Origin: Calditrichota bacterium
Lineage (GTDB): Bacteria; Zhuqueibacterota; Zhuqueibacteria; Zhuqueibacterales; Geothermadaptataceae
DNA: 64,000 bases
Direction of reading: 5' to 3'
NCBI GenBank assembly: GCA_008501765.1
Contig: QQUE01000018.1
Location: 159,062-223,061 of the forward strand
Shown here: in pieces, positions 1 through 8,687 of the stretch
Position numbering within the stretch: position 1 is the stretch's first letter
How the letters are laid out: every line of letters starts with the position of its first letter
Program-made: the position numbers and the translations under genes
Notes under the pieces: model-generated
What the model was told of the DNA's origin: nothing
What the model saw: the letters and a program-made list of their open reading frames with translations, nothing else
Database searches by the model: none

Positions 1-804
1 ATGTTGAATCGGCGTATTTATTGTGAAGGCGTTAAATTGATGAATTTTCTGCAGTTCCCGGGAAATTTCAGTCGGCGCAACCGCATAACCGATTTTCCAA
101 CCGGTAGCGTGATAGGTTTTGCCGAACGAACTCAACACAATGGCTCTTTGGGCTAATTCTGCATGTGTCATCATGCTGGTGTGGGGCTCTCCATCAAAAA
201 TAATGTGCTCGTAGACTTCATCACTGAGTATAAAAATGTCGGTATTTTTCACGATGCCTGCGAGGTGCTGCAAATCATCGGCGGTGATAATCGCGCCTGT
301 GGGATTGTGCGGTGAGTTGAGAATAATGAGTTTCGTTTTAGGAGTTACGGCATTTCTTACCTGGCGCCAATCTATGGAATATTCTGGAAAATTGAGTTTG
401 ATCTGTACCGGTTTGCCACCGTTGAGTTCAACGACCGGAATGTAAAGATCGTAAGCCGGATCGAAAATAATCACTTCATCACCCGGGTGGACCAAGGCTG
501 AAATAGCGCAGAATAATCCTTCCGATGCCCCGGATGTGAGTGTGATTTCCGTCTCCGGGTCGTATTTTTTACCGTAAAGCCGGTCTGTTTTTTCAGCAAT
601 TCTTTGCCGCAGAAGGGGCAGACCTTGCATGGGTGCATATTGATTATTTCCAGCTTTCATATTGTAATGCACAAGATCGATAAGCTCAGGATCACAATTA
701 AAATCTGGAAAACCTTGCGAAAGATTGAGAGCGTTTTCTTTCTGAGCCAATGCACTCATCGTCGTAAAAATGGTGGTGCCGACGTGGGGAAGTTTGGAAA
801 GCAT
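1..804 (-). CDS. PLP-dependent class I/II aminotransferase (methionine/kynurenine aminotransferase-like), cut by window edge
   Basis: Reading the minus strand from an ATG at 804 gives 268 codons that run off the left edge without a stop, so the C-terminal third is missing. A TGAGGA ribosome site lies about 6 bases before the ATG. The translation shows fold-type I aminotransferase landmarks: NLSQGFPDF near the N-terminus, the cofactor loop SGASEGLF, the substrate and phosphate region NSPHNPTGA, the conserved DEVYEH, and SSFGKTYHATGWKIGY with the Schiff-base Lys. HQFNAFTINTP near the window edge matches the methionine (YbdL/MtnE) and kynurenine aminotransferase subgroup. It probably transfers an amino group between methionine or an aromatic amino acid and a 2-oxo acid in the cytoplasm. 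Substrate is inferred from subgroup resemblance only. Confidence 0.9.
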   Translation of the reverse strand, partial: MLSKLPHVGTTIFTTMSALAQKENALNLSQGFPDFNCDPELIDLVHYNMKAGNNQYAPMQGLPLLRQRIAEKTDRLYGKKYDPETEITLTSGASEGLFCAISALVHPGDEVIIFDPAYDLYIPVVELNGGKPVQIKLNFPEYSIDWRQVRNAVTPKTKLIILNSPHNPTGAIITADDLQHLAGIVKNTDIFILSDEVYEHIIFDGEPHTSMMTHAELAQRAIVLSSFGKTYHATGWKIGYAVAPTEISRELQKIHQFNAFTINTPIQH

Positions 805-1068
805 TCTGGTTCCTCAAGTGAAATGTTAATGCCTGGAAGAGATGCTAAATTATAATAATAACTCAATTTTGTGTCGATAAAATATAGAACTTTTCATCCG
901 GGAATCCAGTTAAATGATCAGAACTCAGATGAAATAAGGCTATTTTCCTCTTGCGTTAGTTTATTTGATTAATTAAAGTGTGCACCCCTTAAAATTTATA
1001 AATGAGGGGATTCAATTCATAAATTGCAGAACATTGTTTGCCAATTGCAGATTCAGTTGGAGTAAAAA

Positions 1069-2025
1069 ATGAAAAAACAAAATTGGATATTTTACCTCAT
1101 TTCATTGGTTACCGTCAGCCCGATTTTTGCGGGTCAATGGGAAACGACATCGGAACCGGTAAAAATAGTTGAGCACGAAAATCAAATTTACATGAACCCG
1201 GGTTGGTCTTACGATGGTCGCTTTCTCGCGTTTACCAAGGCCAATTACCGCGGCATCCTCATTTGGGATGCTGACACTAAAAAGATAACCGAGCTCAACG
1301 ATGAAATCGGCGCTGGTTTTGGCATGCAGTGGGCGCCAAAGCAGAATCACATTCTGGCGCGGGTTGCGGAATACCGGGGTATCCGCCGTTATTCGGCCGT
1401 CAAAATCTTTGATGTTGGACAGAAGTCAGCGCAAACTATTGTTACCTTTCAGAAATCGATGCCCGATATTCCTCGCTGGATGAATAATGGCAATGTCTAT
1501 TTTGCCGACCGCAAGGGCGTCCATACTGTGCGTGTTGAAAACCCCCAATTAAAATCTGCCAAAGTAAAAGCGAGCCATGATTTATACATGATTCAAGGAC
1601 GATCTCTGGTGCGCCAATTTTCCTCGGCTGAATCCGTTGAACCGGTGTCTGATTTTTCCGGAAAACGGATTATTAATTTATCGTGGTCGCCGGATTTCTC
1701 TAAAATTGCCTTCGAAGTCGTAGGTGGAAGTATGTTTGCCATGAATTCTGACGGAAGCAATTTAGTCGATCTCGGGGTTGGTGATCGACCAAAATGGTCG
1801 CCCGACAGCAAAGCATTGGTTTTTATGATCAGCAAAGACGATGGCCATCATTTTACTGAATCGGAAATTTATATAATTTCAGCAAATGGAAGTGACCGCA
1901 GTCAAATTACCGCTTCGGCGGATATTCTTGAAATGAATCCATCGTGGGGACATGACGGGCAAAGCCTGGTTTATGATGTTTTGGGGCAGGGAGCGATATA
2001 TTCTGTAAAAATTGGCCAGAAATAA
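1069..2025 (+). CDS. secreted TolB/WD40-like beta-propeller protein
   Basis: 318 residues, ATG preceded by GGAG. An N-terminal signal peptide (about residues 1-21, ending near IFAG) indicates export. The mature part has several PD40/TolB-type repeats with the usual pattern of Trp-Ser-Pro/Tyr-Asp-Gly-Arg followed by a hydrophobic strand: PGWSYDGRFLAFT near residue 44, LSWSPDFSKIAFE near 205, PKWSPDSKALVFM near 243, PSWGHDGQSLVYD near 293. This suggests a propeller that binds a partner protein or ligand in the periplasm or at the cell surface. It is short for TolB and has no TolB N-terminal domain. The amidase gene follows closely on the same strand, so the two may be co-transcribed. No catalytic motif was seen. 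Confidence 0.8.
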   Translation: MKKQNWIFYLISLVTVSPIFAGQWETTSEPVKIVEHENQIYMNPGWSYDGRFLAFTKANYRGILIWDADTKKITELNDEIGAGFGMQWAPKQNHILARVAEYRGIRRYSAVKIFDVGQKSAQTIVTFQKSMPDIPRWMNNGNVYFADRKGVHTVRVENPQLKSAKVKASHDLYMIQGRSLVRQFSSAESVEPVSDFSGKRIINLSWSPDFSKIAFEVVGGSMFAMNSDGSNLVDLGVGDRPKWSPDSKALVFMISKDDGHHFTESEIYIISANGSDRSQITASADILEMNPSWGHDGQSLVYDVLGQGAIYSVKIGQK

Positions 2026-2064
2026 TAAATTCTGTTGCATGTATTTAAAATTGAAAGCACTCTC

Positions 2065-4563
2065 ATGAAAAAAATGTTTTTCTTTATCATACTTTTGCTC
2101 CTGCCTTCCGTAACTTGGGCTCAGGAAATTACCGGCCTCGAAGGGTGGACGATTTATCTGGATCCGGGCCATAGCCGGACTGAAAATATGGGGATTTACA
2201 ATTATTCTGAAGCCCAAAAAGTGCTGCGTGTCGGTCTCGCCTTACAGAAAATGCTGCTCGATAGAACAGATATCGAAGACGCGTATATCTCACGCGAAAA
2301 TGATCAGGTAAGCGTTGGACTCAGTGAGCGCAGCGATGAAGCAAATCAATTGGGCGCCGATTGGTATCACTCTATTCACAGTAACGCGGGTTCCTCCACG
2401 GCGAACAACACTTTGTTGCTTTGGGGGCAATACTCTGATGGCCGCGAAAAAGTGCCAAATGGCGGCAAAGCGATGAGTGATATTATGCTGCAAAACCTGA
2501 CGGATGGTTATCGTATTCCAACGATTGGATCGCGCGGTGATTGCAGTTTTTATGGTGGGTGTAATGGCGGGCCGTATCTTTCCGTTAACCGGCGCACAAC
2601 GATGCCCTCAGAATTAAGCGAAGGCGGATTTCACACGCACCCAATTCAAAATATGCGCAACATGAACGCAGACTGGAAAAGGCTGGAGGCCTATACGTTT
2701 TTCTGGTCAATTTTGCAGTTGCATGAAATTCAACTGCCTCCAATCGGTATCGTCACGGGATATATTACAGATAAGGAAACCGGCCTGCCTCTCAATGGTG
2801 TGCGAGTACAGCTCGGGGACAGCGTCGTTGTTACTGACACTTTTCAGTCACTTTTTAATAAATACACCACCAACCCGGATTTATTGCACAACGGATTTTT
2901 CTTTTTTGAAGATTTGCCAGACACAACATTCAGTTTAAAAGTGGAAAAAGAAGGGTATTATCCCGATTCAATGCAGGTGACAATACAAAATGATTTTTTT
3001 ACTTTTGCCGATATGGAACTTTTATCGAGCACGCCACCGCAGGTAACTTCAACAATTCCTGCAAACGGCGATACCAGTGTTTCCATTCTGGCCTTGATTC
3101 AGTTAAATTTTAACCGGGAAATGGATCGTGCAACTGTTGAAAATGCTTTACAAATCACACCCAATATTTCAACAGAATTTATCTGGCAAAATGGCGATAA
3201 GCGATTGATTATCAACCCCGAAAGTCTGGTGCCGCTGACGGAATATAAAGTAATTTTAGACACGACAGCGCATGATTCACGCGGTGTTTCAATCGATGGC
3301 AACGTCGACGGCATTGCGGGCGATCCGTTTGAATTTACATTTACAACAGGAATCGACAATCATGCCCCTACGGTACTGACGGTATATCCGCTCAATGGCG
3401 TCAAGTTTGTTGAATTACGTCCGGTGGTCAACATCGTTTTTGATGAATTGCTAAACGATAGCACACATTCCGCTGATCTGTTTTCATTGTTCATCAGTGC
3501 AACGGGTGAAAAGGTTGCCGGCACGTGGAAGTTTTATAATTCTTATGAGCAGACAAGCGTCAACTTCTTTCCGGAAGTTGATCTTGAGCCAGGCACATTG
3601 TACAAAATAAAAATAGACACCGGCGTTGCCGACCTGCTCGGAAATGCCACACGAATTATCCGCAATTTCTCCTTCACGACCGGAGAGAACTATTTCAATG
3701 TAACAAGTATTGATGATTTTGATTCAGGGATCACTGAAAATTGGTGGCAGCCACACCAAAGTGGATCAACTTTTGGAATTGATACAGATTCAACCCGCTA
3801 CACGCTCGAGGGCGAGAATACCAATTTAATCACGCAAAGCACGGGAGCTATGAAAATATCCTACGGCTGGGATAGCGCCACCAGCTCCCACCTTCTCCGG
3901 CTTTATCTCTCAAAAGGCGCACCCCGGGCTGTTGAATTTGATAAAGAATACACGTTACAGGCCTACGTTTTTGGCGATGGTAGCGGCAATGGATTCCGGT
4001 TTGCACTCGATGATAATCTTGCAGGCAGCGGCGGCCACGAAGTTAGCCCCTGGTTCGTCATCGATTGGATTGGCTGGAAACTGGTAACCTGGGACATGAT
4101 GAATGATGGTGTTGGTAGCTGGATTGGTGATGGAATACTGGATGACGCTTTGCGTATCGACAGCTTTCAAATGACATATTTTGAGGGAGCCAACAGGTAT
4201 GGCGAAATAATTGTCGATGATTTGCGTGTTGTAAAATCCATTCCGTTGGGAATCACAGAGGAAACCGTTGAATTTGTGCCGACGTCAATTACTTTGCATC
4301 AAAATTATCCCAATCCTTTCAACCCGGAAACAACAATTTCCTTCTCGATTCCGCAGGAACAGTCTGAAGTAAAACTTGTGATTTATGATATCTTGGGAAA
4401 AAAAGTTCGCGAAGTTGCTCAAGGAAATTTTGGCCCGGGGATGCACGAGTTTGTGTGGGATGGCAAGAATAAGTTGGGGCAACAGATGCCGAGTGGAATC
4501 TATGTGTATTTTCTTAAAACAGCAGATTTTGTTGCGGCAAAACGGATGATGCTTTTGAAGTAA
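2065..4563 (+). CDS. secreted N-acetylmuramoyl-L-alanine amidase (Amidase_3) with Ig-like domains and T9SS sorting domain
   Basis: The ORF opens at 2035 with TTG, but the signal peptide begins at MKKMFFF, so the ATG at 2065 is preferred (832 residues). Positions here count from that ATG. The catalytic domain (about 20-225) has zinc-ligand motifs LDPGHS (~31), the Glu of YNYSEAQK, SIHSNA (~102) and the late Glu in ELSEGGFHTHP, all as in Amidase_3 enzymes that cut the MurNAc-L-Ala bond. Next come a carboxypeptidase-regulatory-like fold (~230-310), two SbsA/Big_5 Ig-like domains (~320-430 and 433-535) opening with the PANGDTSVS type motif, a jelly-roll-like region (~545-730), and a C-terminal sorting domain with NYPNPFNPETTISF and GKKVREV. 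It is probably secreted by T9SS and surface-anchored or released, acting on peptidoglycan. Confidence 0.9.
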   Translation: MKKMFFFIILLLLPSVTWAQEITGLEGWTIYLDPGHSRTENMGIYNYSEAQKVLRVGLALQKMLLDRTDIEDAYISRENDQVSVGLSERSDEANQLGADWYHSIHSNAGSSTANNTLLLWGQYSDGREKVPNGGKAMSDIMLQNLTDGYRIPTIGSRGDCSFYGGCNGGPYLSVNRRTTMPSELSEGGFHTHPIQNMRNMNADWKRLEAYTFFWSILQLHEIQLPPIGIVTGYITDKETGLPLNGVRVQLGDSVVVTDTFQSLFNKYTTNPDLLHNGFFFFEDLPDTTFSLKVEKEGYYPDSMQVTIQNDFFTFADMELLSSTPPQVTSTIPANGDTSVSILALIQLNFNREMDRATVENALQITPNISTEFIWQNGDKRLIINPESLVPLTEYKVILDTTAHDSRGVSIDGNVDGIAGDPFEFTFTTGIDNHAPTVLTVYPLNGVKFVELRPVVNIVFDELLNDSTHSADLFSLFISATGEKVAGTWKFYNSYEQTSVNFFPEVDLEPGTLYKIKIDTGVADLLGNATRIIRNFSFTTGENYFNVTSIDDFDSGITENWWQPHQSGSTFGIDTDSTRYTLEGENTNLITQSTGAMKISYGWDSATSSHLLRLYLSKGAPRAVEFDKEYTLQAYVFGDGSGNGFRFALDDNLAGSGGHEVSPWFVIDWIGWKLVTWDMMNDGVGSWIGDGILDDALRIDSFQMTYFEGANRYGEIIVDDLRVVKSIPLGITEETVEFVPTSITLHQNYPNPFNPETTISFSIPQEQSEVKLVIYDILGKKVREVAQGNFGPGMHEFVWDGKNKLGQQMPSGIYVYFLKTADFVAAKRMMLLK

Positions 4564-4581
4564 CCGAAAACGATTTAATGA

Positions 4582-4620
4582 AAAAAAAAGCCTCTCAATT
4601 ATTCTTAAGAGGCTTTTTTT
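4582..4620. terminator. bidirectional rho-independent terminator
   Basis: A stem AAGCCTCT / AGAGGCTT (4588-4595 with 4608-4615) is flanked by an A run on the left and a T run on the right. It serves the plus-strand amidase and the convergent minus-strand zinc-ribbon gene. Confidence 0.9.
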
Positions 4621-4627
4621 ATTTTCA

Positions 4628-5053
4628 TCAATTCATCGAATAATTTTGCACCAGAATTTTAATTGAATCCTGGAAAACAACTTCGAGTTGCGTCGTAGCC
4701 AATACTTTTATAATCACACCATTACCGAATTTATGATGTTTGATGCCGCGCTGTTGCGTAAAATCAAGGCTCATATTGTAATCAATAAATTCGTCATCTT
4801 GCATATCTGCCGTCAATTTTCCCCAGTCTTTTTTGCTGGATCGGCGTTTAACTTTCGGCTTGTCAGCAGCACCGGCTTTTACGGCTTTCTTTTTCTTGAC
4901 GCGGAAGACATGTGTTGAATTGCACCCTTTACACATTACTTTTTTTACTTTGTCGTCTTTCATCGTTGTTACAATGTGGTGCATTTCTGATTTGCATTTG
5001 CCGCATTCGGTAAAAATTTCATCGCCGATTGCATAAATTTTTTCAGTAGCCAT
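4628..5053 (-). CDS. zinc-ribbon protein with C-terminal Tudor/SH3-like segment
   Basis: 141 residues, start ATG preceded by AAAGG. The N-terminal part has two Cys-x2-Cys pairs (CGKC near 17, CKGC near 41) forming a probable zinc ribbon. A Lys/Arg-rich linker follows (about 52-75, with KKKKAVKAG and KPKVKRRSSKK). The C-terminal part, HHKFGNGVIIKVL followed by a strand and QDSIKILVQNY, resembles the small beta-barrel seen at the C-terminus of UvrD/PcrA helicases and in CarD-like RNA-polymerase-binding proteins. A role in nucleic-acid or RNA-polymerase binding is therefore plausible but is inference. It is monocistronic and convergent with the amidase. Confidence 0.75.
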   Translation of the reverse strand: MATEKIYAIGDEIFTECGKCKSEMHHIVTTMKDDKVKKVMCKGCNSTHVFRVKKKKAVKAGAADKPKVKRRSSKKDWGKLTADMQDDEFIDYNMSLDFTQQRGIKHHKFGNGVIIKVLATTQLEVVFQDSIKILVQNYSMN

Positions 5054-5546
5054 AAATGACCTTTCTTTATATTTAAATTACACTATATCTTTGCAGGTTT
5101 GAAATAATGTATCGTAGAAACTGCAGCGTCAATTACATAGCGAGTCTGAGGTGATAGGTAACCGATTATGATAAATCAGCAAATAAGATAACATTTGCAT
5201 GCATAAAATGCTACTTTTTTCTTCAAAACAATGCGCTGTGGAGCCGGTAATTATTTTTTATTACCACTGTAACATAAAGAAATTCTGCTCGGACATTCTT
5301 TATATGATGATAGGAGTGAATATCTTTCAATTACACAACCCAATATATTCAAAGGTGCTATCAACACAGTATGTAATTATATTCACTTATGTCGGGCGTT
5401 TTCAATAGAACTTGGCCAAACATAAAAAGCAGCACAATACGCTGCTTTTAGTGATAAGTCCAATTAATTTATTTCTGCTTCTGTTTTAAAATTTAATCAG
5501 ATTAAGATTAACTGTTTTAGACAGTAAATCCGTCTTCTTTAGGGCG
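5054..5546. other. intergenic region between zinc-ribbon gene and S8 protease gene
   Basis: 493 bases with no convincing gene. A 69-codon plus-strand ORF at 5199-5408 lacks a ribosome site and any recognisable motif. The only structured signal is the hairpin at 5425-5449, listed separately. Confidence 0.6.
5425..5449 (-). terminator. hairpin terminator downstream of the 1031-residue S8 protease gene
   Basis: Perfect 9-bp stem AAAAGCAGC / GCTGCTTTT with a 7-base loop, followed on the minus strand by T-rich sequence. It lies about 100 bases beyond the stop of the minus-strand protease gene. Confidence 0.7.
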
Positions 5547-8500
5547 CTATTTCAGAATCGTCAGTCGGGCAGAAGCTTTACGACCCATAGCCTCAATTGT
5601 ATACGGATAAACACCCGAAGGCAGCCCACTTGCATTAAAGGATACTTCATGCATTCCTTGATCTTGGATCCCATTTACCAAAACCTGAATTAAACGGCCA
5701 CGGAGGTCGTACAGTTTAAGAAGTACCGTACTTTTTTGTGGTAAATTGTAGGAGATAATCGTTTCTGGATTAAATGGATTGGGGTAGTTGGTTAGGCTAA
5801 AACCCGCGTTTTTTTCTGCTGTGGTTTTGGTAAGATTATCTTGGAATACCAACTGATTATTCACAGCTTCACCTAAATCATAGGTAAGATATTCATCCTT
5901 ATGATGATCTTTTAAAATTTCAGCAATGCGGGTGGTCGACCGCGTATCACCCAACGATGAATAATAGGAAACAAGCGCTAAAAGCTCACTCCGTTCTGCA
6001 AGAGAGCCTGTGGGGGCTTGCAAGGCTATCTTTTCAGCATCTTGCATTTTTTGCTGCTGAAAATATAAATAGGCCAGCCAGACACGGGACATGTATTGTA
6101 CTTCAGTGTTTTCCGAATTAGACAAATCGACAAGGAAGGCTTCTTGTTCAGCGAGCACATCAATTTTACTTGCTGACATCGCCATTTTGAAAACAGCGCC
6201 CACAGCACCATCAGATTCTTCGTTTTGTTCTAAAACAGATTTCAGCTCGGCCAGCGCTTCAGCGTAATTACCCTCCTCATATTTGGTTAGACCTGGCTGA
6301 AAAGGATCAACCATAATTTTCCAGCTTGGTCCGGCGCTATTAGATGAAGATTCGTAAGGATTGTAATCTACATTGTCATCACCACCAAACCAACTTACTT
6401 GTGGTGTGCCGCCCCAGTAATTGTATTCTGCGTCAAATGTGCTGCCGGTATTATTTGTAATATAATAATCGCTACTGCCTCGGTTGATGAAATCATTTTC
6501 ACCTTCCCGGGCGCCATTACTGCCAAATTCTGGATAACCACCGGCTGCATAGGCACCATTGGATGCGATATTGGACAGATCAAACAAATTACCACCATCA
6601 CCCCATTTATTGTCGAAACTTGGATTGGCTATTGAACCAGTGACATAAACACCATATGTGGTACCAGACGAGGTGCGAAACTCGTTAGCGCCAAAATCTC
6701 CACCGGCGGAAGAAATGTAAACAGCATGTGTCGAGGCTGCATAAAATTTATTATTCAACACCTTGGGGGTGGCGCCGGATGTTAGCTTTAAGGGATAACT
6801 TGAGCAGGAATGCACATAGCATTTTTCAATGAGCGGATCAGAATTACTGATATCAATACCGATTGAGGCATTTTTGATGGTGCAGTAAACCAGCTCGGTT
6901 GAAGATGCTGAGCTGCCGGAAATATAAATGCCATCCCAGGTGCCGGAACTGCCATTCCGCTTAAATGTTATTGGATTGGATGATGTGCCTTGTGCATCTA
7001 ATATACCGTTAACAGTGAACTTTATGTCGGGCTCAAGCTCAACTGTCGTTCCACTTTCAATGGTCAGTGTAACGCCACTGGAAATCGTTATGTCTTCATG
7101 AAATATTACTGTCTCACCGTTGCCGCCAATTGTGCCACCGTGGTTTTCGATGGTGTATTTGAGGGCTTCGTAAGCGTTGATGCGGCCAGCCCCGCCCCTC
7201 GATGCAGTTTCATTTATTGGATCTGCTGTACTCTCAATTACATTTTCTACTTGTGAAATGGACAGATTTGGATTAACAGAAAGAATCAAACCGGCTAATG
7301 CGGAAACAATTGGTGCGGAAAAAGAAGAGCCGTTGTCTATTGCATATGTATCAGCTGTAGTTGTACTAAAAATATTAATTCCCGGGGCTGATACATCAAT
7401 AAAATTACCGAAGTTATAATTATTAGGAACATCATCATCTGTATCCGTTGCAGTTACGCAAATTACGTCGTCATAAGCCCCGGGATAAGGAGTAAAAGGC
7501 ACCACACTATCAGAACATTCATCTGGGTTACAACCAGGTTTTTCGGGATTGTCAATTCTGTTATAACCACTATTTGCCATCGTACCGACAACCACAATTC
7601 CTGCCGTGGCTGCATCATCAAAGACTTCTTCAATATCATCAAAGAGTTGTCCGCTCTGCAATGGTTCCCTGATATCACACCCACAGCCACTATCGAAGGT
7701 TTTCTCGTCAGAGTATAACGTAAAGCTGCAATTTATAACATCGCATCCATCGTCGATGGCTGCATTCATTTGATTTACAATATCATTGTCGCCGGAGGCC
7801 CTGTAAGCATTCATCATTAAACTCCAACCCAAACTCGTGATCCCGTCACCATCATCCGTTGCTGCGCCAATTAATCCGGCAATCTTAGTAGGATGATCAC
7901 CCACCCCTGATCCTGATGGTGTTTCATCAAATTTACTATTTCCTGATGTGCCGGACCCAGTCCAAAAATCTTTATGTGCTGTATATGGATTGTCAAAATC
8001 GACAATACCAATTCGAAGATTCGAATTTCCTTTTGTTATATCCCAAGCATCTTCTGAGTTTGTTTTAAACAGATACCATTGCAAATCTTCATCATCAACA
8101 TAATGCGGATCGTCTGGTTCAGAATCGGCGATAGCGACAACTGGGCCACGTGTATATTTGATTTCTGAAAATGTGCGAATTAATCGCAAAACACTATCGA
8201 CTGGTACAAAGTTGTCAAACTCAAGACTAAACAGCTGTGACCACTCGTGGATTTTAACGGGTTTCTTTGTGACGCGATGTGTACGCCAGACGTCTCCCCA
8301 GCGGGCATTGGGCATTTTTTTTCGGAAAGAAAATGTACCATATTTTTGTTCCAACTTGATAAATGCAGATTTTAGTGATGAGTGATTTGCTGGAATTTCA
8401 GAGATACTTGTGTTAACGACTCCTTCTCCAAGCTCAAATACCTTTTCATTGAATTTGAGCGTTATTCGGTTGGAATAGTAAACACCATTTTCTTTAAAAC

Positions 8501-8642
8501 TATCCGGGGCCTCCGAATAGACAAGCCGCTCCTGGCAAATTGCTGTGGTATTGATAACTAAAATAATTGTTATGATTAAACAAATACAAAAAGATTTTCT
8601 TGATGGCAGCTTCACTGCCATCTGCTTTTGTTTTATTAACAT
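5547..8642 (-). CDS. secreted S8 (subtilisin-like) protease with parallel beta-helix, helical repeat and T9SS sorting domain
   Basis: 1031 residues; the start ATG at 8642 has a strong AGGAGA site. A signal peptide lies in about residues 18-36. A prodomain-like region is followed by the S8 domain (~195-490). The catalytic Asp is in IGIVDFDNP (~214), the His in DHPTKIAGLIGA (~247, the second His of the usual GHGTHVAG is Lys here), the oxyanion Asn in VVVGTMANSG, and the Ser in GSSFSAP (~439). Residues ~505-750 form a right-handed beta-helix of the pectate-lyase type (WDGIYISGS and following turns). Residues ~765-920 are alpha-helical and TPR-like. The last ~85 residues carry the T9SS signature NYPNPFNPETIISY and GVYPYTIEA. 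Probably an extracellular protease, with the helix as a substrate or surface-binding module. It is last in a minus-strand array of proteases and propellers. Confidence 0.9.
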   Translation of the reverse strand: MLIKQKQMAVKLPSRKSFCICLIITIILVINTTAICQERLVYSEAPDSFKENGVYYSNRITLKFNEKVFELGEGVVNTSISEIPANHSSLKSAFIKLEQKYGTFSFRKKMPNARWGDVWRTHRVTKKPVKIHEWSQLFSLEFDNFVPVDSVLRLIRTFSEIKYTRGPVVAIADSEPDDPHYVDDEDLQWYLFKTNSEDAWDITKGNSNLRIGIVDFDNPYTAHKDFWTGSGTSGNSKFDETPSGSGVGDHPTKIAGLIGAATDDGDGITSLGWSLMMNAYRASGDNDIVNQMNAAIDDGCDVINCSFTLYSDEKTFDSGCGCDIREPLQSGQLFDDIEEVFDDAATAGIVVVGTMANSGYNRIDNPEKPGCNPDECSDSVVPFTPYPGAYDDVICVTATDTDDDVPNNYNFGNFIDVSAPGINIFSTTTADTYAIDNGSSFSAPIVSALAGLILSVNPNLSISQVENVIESTADPINETASRGGAGRINAYEALKYTIENHGGTIGGNGETVIFHEDITISSGVTLTIESGTTVELEPDIKFTVNGILDAQGTSSNPITFKRNGSSGTWDGIYISGSSASSTELVYCTIKNASIGIDISNSDPLIEKCYVHSCSSYPLKLTSGATPKVLNNKFYAASTHAVYISSAGGDFGANEFRTSSGTTYGVYVTGSIANPSFDNKWGDGGNLFDLSNIASNGAYAAGGYPEFGSNGAREGENDFINRGSSDYYITNNTGSTFDAEYNYWGGTPQVSWFGGDDNVDYNPYESSSNSAGPSWKIMVDPFQPGLTKYEEGNYAEALAELKSVLEQNEESDGAVGAVFKMAMSASKIDVLAEQEAFLVDLSNSENTEVQYMSRVWLAYLYFQQQKMQDAEKIALQAPTGSLAERSELLALVSYYSSLGDTRSTTRIAEILKDHHKDEYLTYDLGEAVNNQLVFQDNLTKTTAEKNAGFSLTNYPNPFNPETIISYNLPQKSTVLLKLYDLRGRLIQVLVNGIQDQGMHEVSFNASGLPSGVYPYTIEAMGRKASARLTILK

Positions 8643-8687
8643 TTGATTATCTCCTGATATTTATATTGAGATGACAATCGTATACTG

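Noticed and set aside
5199..5408. 69-residue plus-strand ORF in an intergenic gap
   Set aside because: No ribosome site, no recognisable motif, strongly AT-biased; treated as chance.
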